A program made the position numbers and the translations under genes. Below the pieces are notes generated by a model. It was given only the letters and a program-made list of their open reading frames with translations. It searched no databases and was not told the origin of the DNA. Positions 59,701 to 64,000 of a stretch of 64,000 nt of DNA are shown piece by piece (the first letter of the stretch is position 1; each line of letters begins with the position of its first letter). The stretch is from Ilex aquifolium. Lineage: Eukaryota; Streptophyta; Magnoliopsida; Aquifoliales; Aquifoliaceae. The stretch spans positions 4,273,501 through 4,337,500 of the forward strand of contig OX637398.1 in assembly GCA_951799425.1 (NCBI GenBank), read 5' to 3'.

Positions 59701-62700
59701 ATTTCTTTTTGCTGTTAGAAGCCCCCAACCCAAAACAAAACAACAAAAAGGACACTCAAAGTTAAAAAATGATAACTGTGAAATTTTTCTCAAAAAAAGG
59801 TGGAATAATTGGTTGCACTATGGGAATTTTGTGTAGTACTTTATATTCTTTGTTTGGCGGTATTTGATGTTACGTTACAGTAGGTCAAATCATCTATATT
59901 TAAATGCTAGGATCGCGGTGTTGCGTTTACCTGGGATGGGTCAATTTGATTTTATATAGACTCATTTTTTTCCCATGTCCCTAACATAGGGAGTAACAAT
60001 CACTGTTTTCGGTTGAGCTGTTATGATTGTAGGTGATATATTTGGGGGATTTTCGCTGCGGCTTTCAATGCAATTGCACTGAATTATGTCATTTGAAAAA
60101 CCTAGCAACATGACTTCTGGATTTTACTGATTTAGCAGCATACTTTGTCTCCCTTTCCATCCTCACCCCCCTAGACCAATGAGATTATGTAAACATGATT
60201 GGTGGTCAATCCTCCCTTCATCCTTTCTGCTTTCATATCAGAGATTCTGGATATGAAAGCAGAAAGGAAAAGTTAAAATTTGCGGTAATACATCCTAGAA
60301 TTTAGAAAAGGTAACTGGCAGCAAAATTTTCAAGTACTCATTCCATTCTTCCTTGAAGTATTAACTCGAAGATTACTTGTAACTTGACTCGGTGTGACTC
60401 GGTGGGTGTGGGAGAGGGAAGGTAAACCTAGTTGAATGTTAATTGGCCTAGTTTGTTTGAGCAGTTTTTTTGGCTGTTTGCTGTTGCAGTGAGTCGTAAC
60501 CTTGTGGTTGCAATGAAATCTATTACTTCTATTTGGTAGGTTATGGCTTTAACGCAGACCCAACTTGATGAGGCCATGAGTCCTGCCCGATTTGATACAA
60601 ATGTTGCTTCTCTCGGAGGTCATAGTAGCTCAGTTAGTGAGCCTATCTTGCCGCCATCATCCATCTCTACGAGAGACAAATCATTTTCTTCCACACCAAG
60701 CCCAATCAACTCTCTGCTTGCAGGGGAGAAAATTCAATTTGGTAAGCATATACATCCAATGAAGCTCAAGCATTTTCCCAGGTTGCAATTCTTACTGTTT
60801 GTTTTCCCATTCAGGTGCAGTTACATCCCCAACAGTTCTCCCTCCAAGTAGCCGTGCTGTTACACATGGGATTGGATCTCCAGGTTTTTCTCTGTCTGAC
60901 ATCCAAATCTCTCCCAATATTTCCTCGGCTGATAGTGACTGTACTCTTTTCTTTGAAAAAGATAAGCACCCCAATGAATCTTGTGTCCATTTAGAAGATC
61001 ATGAGGCTGAAGCTGAAGCAGCTGCTTCAGCTGTGGCTGTTGCCGCCATTAGTAGTGATGAGATAGTGGGGAATGGGTTGGGCTCTGTTTCTGTCTCGAA
61101 TACCAAAAGCTTTGGTGGTGCGGGTATTGATGGAATTACAGGAGGTAACAAATTTTCTTCGCAACCAATGATTATTGAACCCTGTTGTTGCTGCTTCTGG
61201 TTGTTAAAACAATAGTATAACTGTTTGAGCGCTTTTTTAAATACTTGCAGGTGTGGCTAGTGATCGACAATTAGGAAGTCAATTGAGGGATGGAGAATCT
61301 TTAAGTGTATCTCTTCCAGCTGATCTCTCTGTTGAAACTCCACCAATGTCCTTATGGCCGCCTTTACCAAGTCCACAGAATTCTTCAAGCCAGATACTTT
61401 CTCATTTCCCTGGAGGACCACCTTCCCACTTTCCCTTCTATGAGATGAATCACATGTTGGGGGGTCCTATCTTTGCTTTTGGTCCACATGAAGAATCTGC
61501 TGGTACCCAATCACAGTCCCAAAAGAGTAATGCATCGTGTCCAGGTCCTCTTGGGACATGGCAACAATGCCATTCCACTGTGGACTCATTTTATGGTCCT
61601 ACAACAGGATTCACTGGTCCTTTCATTAGTCCGCCTGGAGGAGGTATTCAAGGCCCCCCACACATGGTGGTCTATAATCATTTTGCACCAGTTGGTCAGT
61701 TTGGGCAGGTTGGTTTGAGTTACATGGGTACTACTTATATCCCATCTGGAAAGCAACCTGATTGGGAGCACAACCCTACGTCGTCTGCCATAGGCATTGG
61801 TGAGCGAAGCATGAATAATATGAATATAGCTTCTCCACAGCGCAATCCTCCAAACATGTCTGCTCCTGTCCAGCATCTTACCCCTGGATCACCACTCCTG
61901 CCCATGGCTGCCCCTTTGGCCATGTTTGATATGTCTCCATTCCAGGTATTTTGTGAGCTGATTAAAGCTGCAAGATGATAATGATTTGGTTTTTGTTTTG
62001 GGTTTCCAAGTAGCTTCACAGTCTACACTCATATATGGGGGTCTTACATTTTTCAGATTTTTGTTCGAGGGGGACTTAATTTTCAACCTAAAGATGGGAA
62101 ACTGTAACGACTTTGCCAAAATATGATTTGGTCAAAACAAATTATGCCCTACTCTAAATTCAGTTATGAGCATATAATTTTTGGGGAGGAGGTTTTTATT
62201 GCTTGTGTTTGATTAGCAGATCGCATAACTAACAGTTCAATTTAACTTGTACCACAGTCTGCGCCTGACATTTCAGCCCAAGCTCGCTGGTCCCATGTTC
62301 CTGGATCGCCTCTACACTCTGTTCCTCTTTCACTGCCATTGCAGGAACCGACAGAAGTTGTACTGCTTTCTCAATTCAGCCATGGACACCCTGTTGACCA
62401 TTCATCAGCTACTAATAGGTTCTCGGATTCTCGAACTTCAACACCATCTGACAAGGACCAAAGTTTTCCTGTGGCTACAGATGCATCCGTAACCCAGTTT
62501 CGTGATGAACTAGGATTAGTAGACTCATCGTGCTCCATTAATGCCGTCAATCAAAGCTCTTGTGGAAGTGTTATTGCAGATGCTGGCAAGAGTGATGCTG
62601 TCCAGAATGGCAGTGGCAACAACAGTAAAGACCAGGGCCCTAATGCTTCTAATACTCGTCCTTCCCAGCTGAAGAATTTGTCTGCCCAGCATTATAGGCA

Positions 62701-62893
62701 CTCTGGCTATAATTATCAGAGAGGAGGTGTGGTATCTCAAAAGAACAGTTCAGGGGGTGAATGGTCCCACCGCAGAATGGGGTTTCATGGAAGGAACCTG
62801 TCTCTGGGTTCCGAAAGGGGCTTTCCTCCTTCGAAAATGAAGCAAGTATATGTTGCTAAACAGACCATAAGTGGGACTTCAACAACAGGATGA
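53748..62893 (+). CDS. BAT2/PRRC2-like giant protein, tandem copy 2 (intact, 2,476 aa)
   Basis: Exons 53748-58922, 59042-59289, 59374-59518, 60540-60741, 60815-61144, 61251-61945, 62258-62893; GT-AG, 7,431 nt, no internal stop. Start ATG 53748 (MANPGGVGTKF) continues in frame into SYGQAAASRVRPSSGGGGM. The N-terminus has KLSVPPPLNLPSMRKEHE and LRGEDFPSLRAAL, resembling the BAT2_N domain of PRRC2 proteins and of plant MOS1. An Arg/Glu-rich coiled coil spans about 575-697. An acidic run (EYVEDDDGYQEE) lies near 1100, a proline/serine-rich part from about 1285, a basic FIEVRSKRQMLNDRREQREK near 1694-1713, and the C-terminus is KMKQVYVAKQTISG. No catalytic motif, signal peptide or membrane segment. 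The protein is mostly disordered. PRRC2 proteins are linked to translation and stress granules and MOS1 to immune-gene expression; the role here is inference. Copy 1 is its upstream tandem duplicate. Confidence 0.9.
58959..58980 (+). repeat. Poly-T run in intron 1 of copy 2
   Basis: About 21 consecutive T in the intron between coding exons 1 and 2, followed by further T-rich sequence up to the acceptor. Copy 1 has only short T runs at this place. Confidence 0.85.
60226..60270. repeat. Perfect 17-bp inverted repeat in intron 3 of copy 2
   Basis: CTTTCTGCTTTCATATC is followed after about 10 bases by its exact reverse complement GATATGAAAGCAGAAAG. Copy 1 has only the left arm (near 49306-49322) and continues with different sequence, so the right arm arose in copy 2, probably by template switching. 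Confidence 0.85.
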
Positions 62894-63867
62894 GCAAAGA
62901 AAATAGTCTTTTAAGGATATGGAAAGAAAGAGAGCATGACTGAAGTATTACTACACTACTTTAACACTCATGGCTAGCGTTGGAAACATCTGCTTCATTT
63001 ATAGGGCATACATATATCGAGTGTCGGGTTTGTTTTTTTGTTGACCAATATTTATGGGTAGCTAAGTTGGTTTCTTAATTGAAGTTATAGACCTGGTCCA
63101 TGTTGCTTTACCCAGTGTTCAGTTTGGAAGCAATGGATTTATCATGCTGGAAGAGGGGAGGGGCTGCTGGATGCTTTCTGAAATGGGGGTAGTGTGTAAC
63201 TGGGTTATTGCCCATCCTTCTGTTATTTTTCACTTGGGTTTATTGATGTGTGGGGAATATTAAGGATCCAGCATGTGAAATTTTTGTTCCTAGTAATGAT
63301 AAGTTTGGAGAATCAGTCTCATTTTGTTATTCACTTCATCATCTGTGTTCCCTTGTTTTTTCTTTTCATTTTTCTCCTGATTTTGCATATGTGAAAGCAA
63401 GTAGTAGTAACTTGGAAAAATTACTGAAAATCAACAATGCTGTCACAAATTGCTTTTGCTGTTTCCATAATAACTTAGAAAAAATGTACGACTGTGCATT
63501 TCAGTGGCTCAAATGAAAGTTATTACCGGAACAAGGAAGGAACCGACTCCATAATGTCCAAACCCGTTTTTAAGGGTGCTAATTTTTACATGTTCCGAAA
63601 CACGAGCTGGACCTTAGGATGATACTATGAATTTTTAAATAACATGTCAGCACAAAATTTTATATTTTTTTATTTTATTTTCCCGTTAAATTTGGTGTTT
63701 GCTAATATGGGAAGTATGGTAGATATTTTATGTATTAATAAGACTAAAATGCGGAGGATTTGATTAAGAGATAAGAGAATCTTAGCTTTAGAAATTTATA
63801 ATTACAAATTATATGGTTTAATTTAAATACAATATAAATTTAACTATGCGAAACTCAACATAATATA
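62894..63867 (+). other. 3' UTR and downstream flank of copy 2
   Basis: Homologous to the copy 1 3' region up to about 63410 (for example 'gcctggtccat', 'gaccaatattta', 'ttgttttttcttttcatttttctcctgattttgcatatgtgaa'), then AT-rich unique DNA. An 88-codon open frame at 63250-63516 lies within this UTR-like region and is treated as chance. No other gene. Confidence 0.5.
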
Positions 63868-64000
63868 ATTTAGGAAAAATTATACTCAGAATCATTGAGG
63901 TTTGTCACTTAATCAATTAGACCCATTGACATTTAAAATATTACACACAGCCCCTGTTGTCAATGTCCTTCGGTCTATCCGTCAATAAATTATACCTAGA
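63868..64000. repeat. Edge of a long-TIR element, same family as 1-848 and 41550-42181
   Basis: The sequence 'aaaaattatactcagaatc...gtttgtcacttaatcaattagaccc...aaaatattacacacagcccct' is the reverse complement of the pattern at about 700-848. The element runs off the right edge of the window. Confidence 0.6.

Noticed and set aside
61889..62119. Minus-strand open frames across intron 6 of copy 2
   Set aside because: They overlap coding exon and intron on the other strand and are not conserved as frames in copy 1.

Overview
This is a 64-kb piece of a nuclear plant genome, most likely a eudicot. The evidence is spliceosomal GT-AG genes of recognisable angiosperm families, AT-rich intergenic DNA, many CT/GA microsatellites, and plant-type transposons (Stowaway, hAT, Helitron, Mutator-like MITEs, solo LTRs). 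The species is not identifiable from the sequence alone. All exon structures were read by hand from splice sites and reading frames. No search was run.

Four protein-coding genes are supported. (1) 2707-13554, minus strand: a complete ten-exon organellar methionine aminopeptidase of the MAP1D type, 354 aa, with every metal ligand present. Introns 1 and 3 each carry a hAT-type insertion with a perfect 8-bp target duplication. (2) 29022-30240, plus strand: a four-exon CDK inhibitor of the KRP/ICK family, 228 aa, with the canonical C-terminal CDK/cyclin-binding end. (3) and (4) 42792-52079 and 53748-62893, plus strand: a tandem pair of seven-coding-exon genes for a very large, low-complexity BAT2/PRRC2-like protein (about 2,410 and 2,476 aa). 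The duplicated unit is about 11 kb. Copy 2 is intact. Copy 1 has lost one base near its start, which separates the conserved ATG from the rest of the frame, but the remaining ~2,400 codons are open.

Between 13.6 and 42 kb the DNA is mostly mobile elements, several with exact ends and target duplications: a Stowaway MITE (15323-15620); three Helitrons (15633-19143, 31429-31796, 33875-37405); two solo LTRs of 2.4-2.8 kb (15795-18564 and 34295-36679), each nested in the CCA/GGT-rich tract of a related Helitron and in the same relative orientation; a 927-bp hAT element (22465-23391); Mutator-like MITEs with 9-bp duplications (37418-37587, 39381-39548); and a family of long-armed inverted-repeat elements at both window edges and directly upstream of BAT2-like copy 1. 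A degenerate tRNA-Lys(UUU)-like sequence lies at 38575.

The genes do not form a pathway: one is organellar N-terminal protein maturation, one cell-cycle control, one a duplicated large disordered protein probably linked to RNA or gene regulation. I see no operon, CRISPR or bacterial-type system. The most interesting biology is the fate of the tandem BAT2-like pair and the nested Helitron/LTR architecture.
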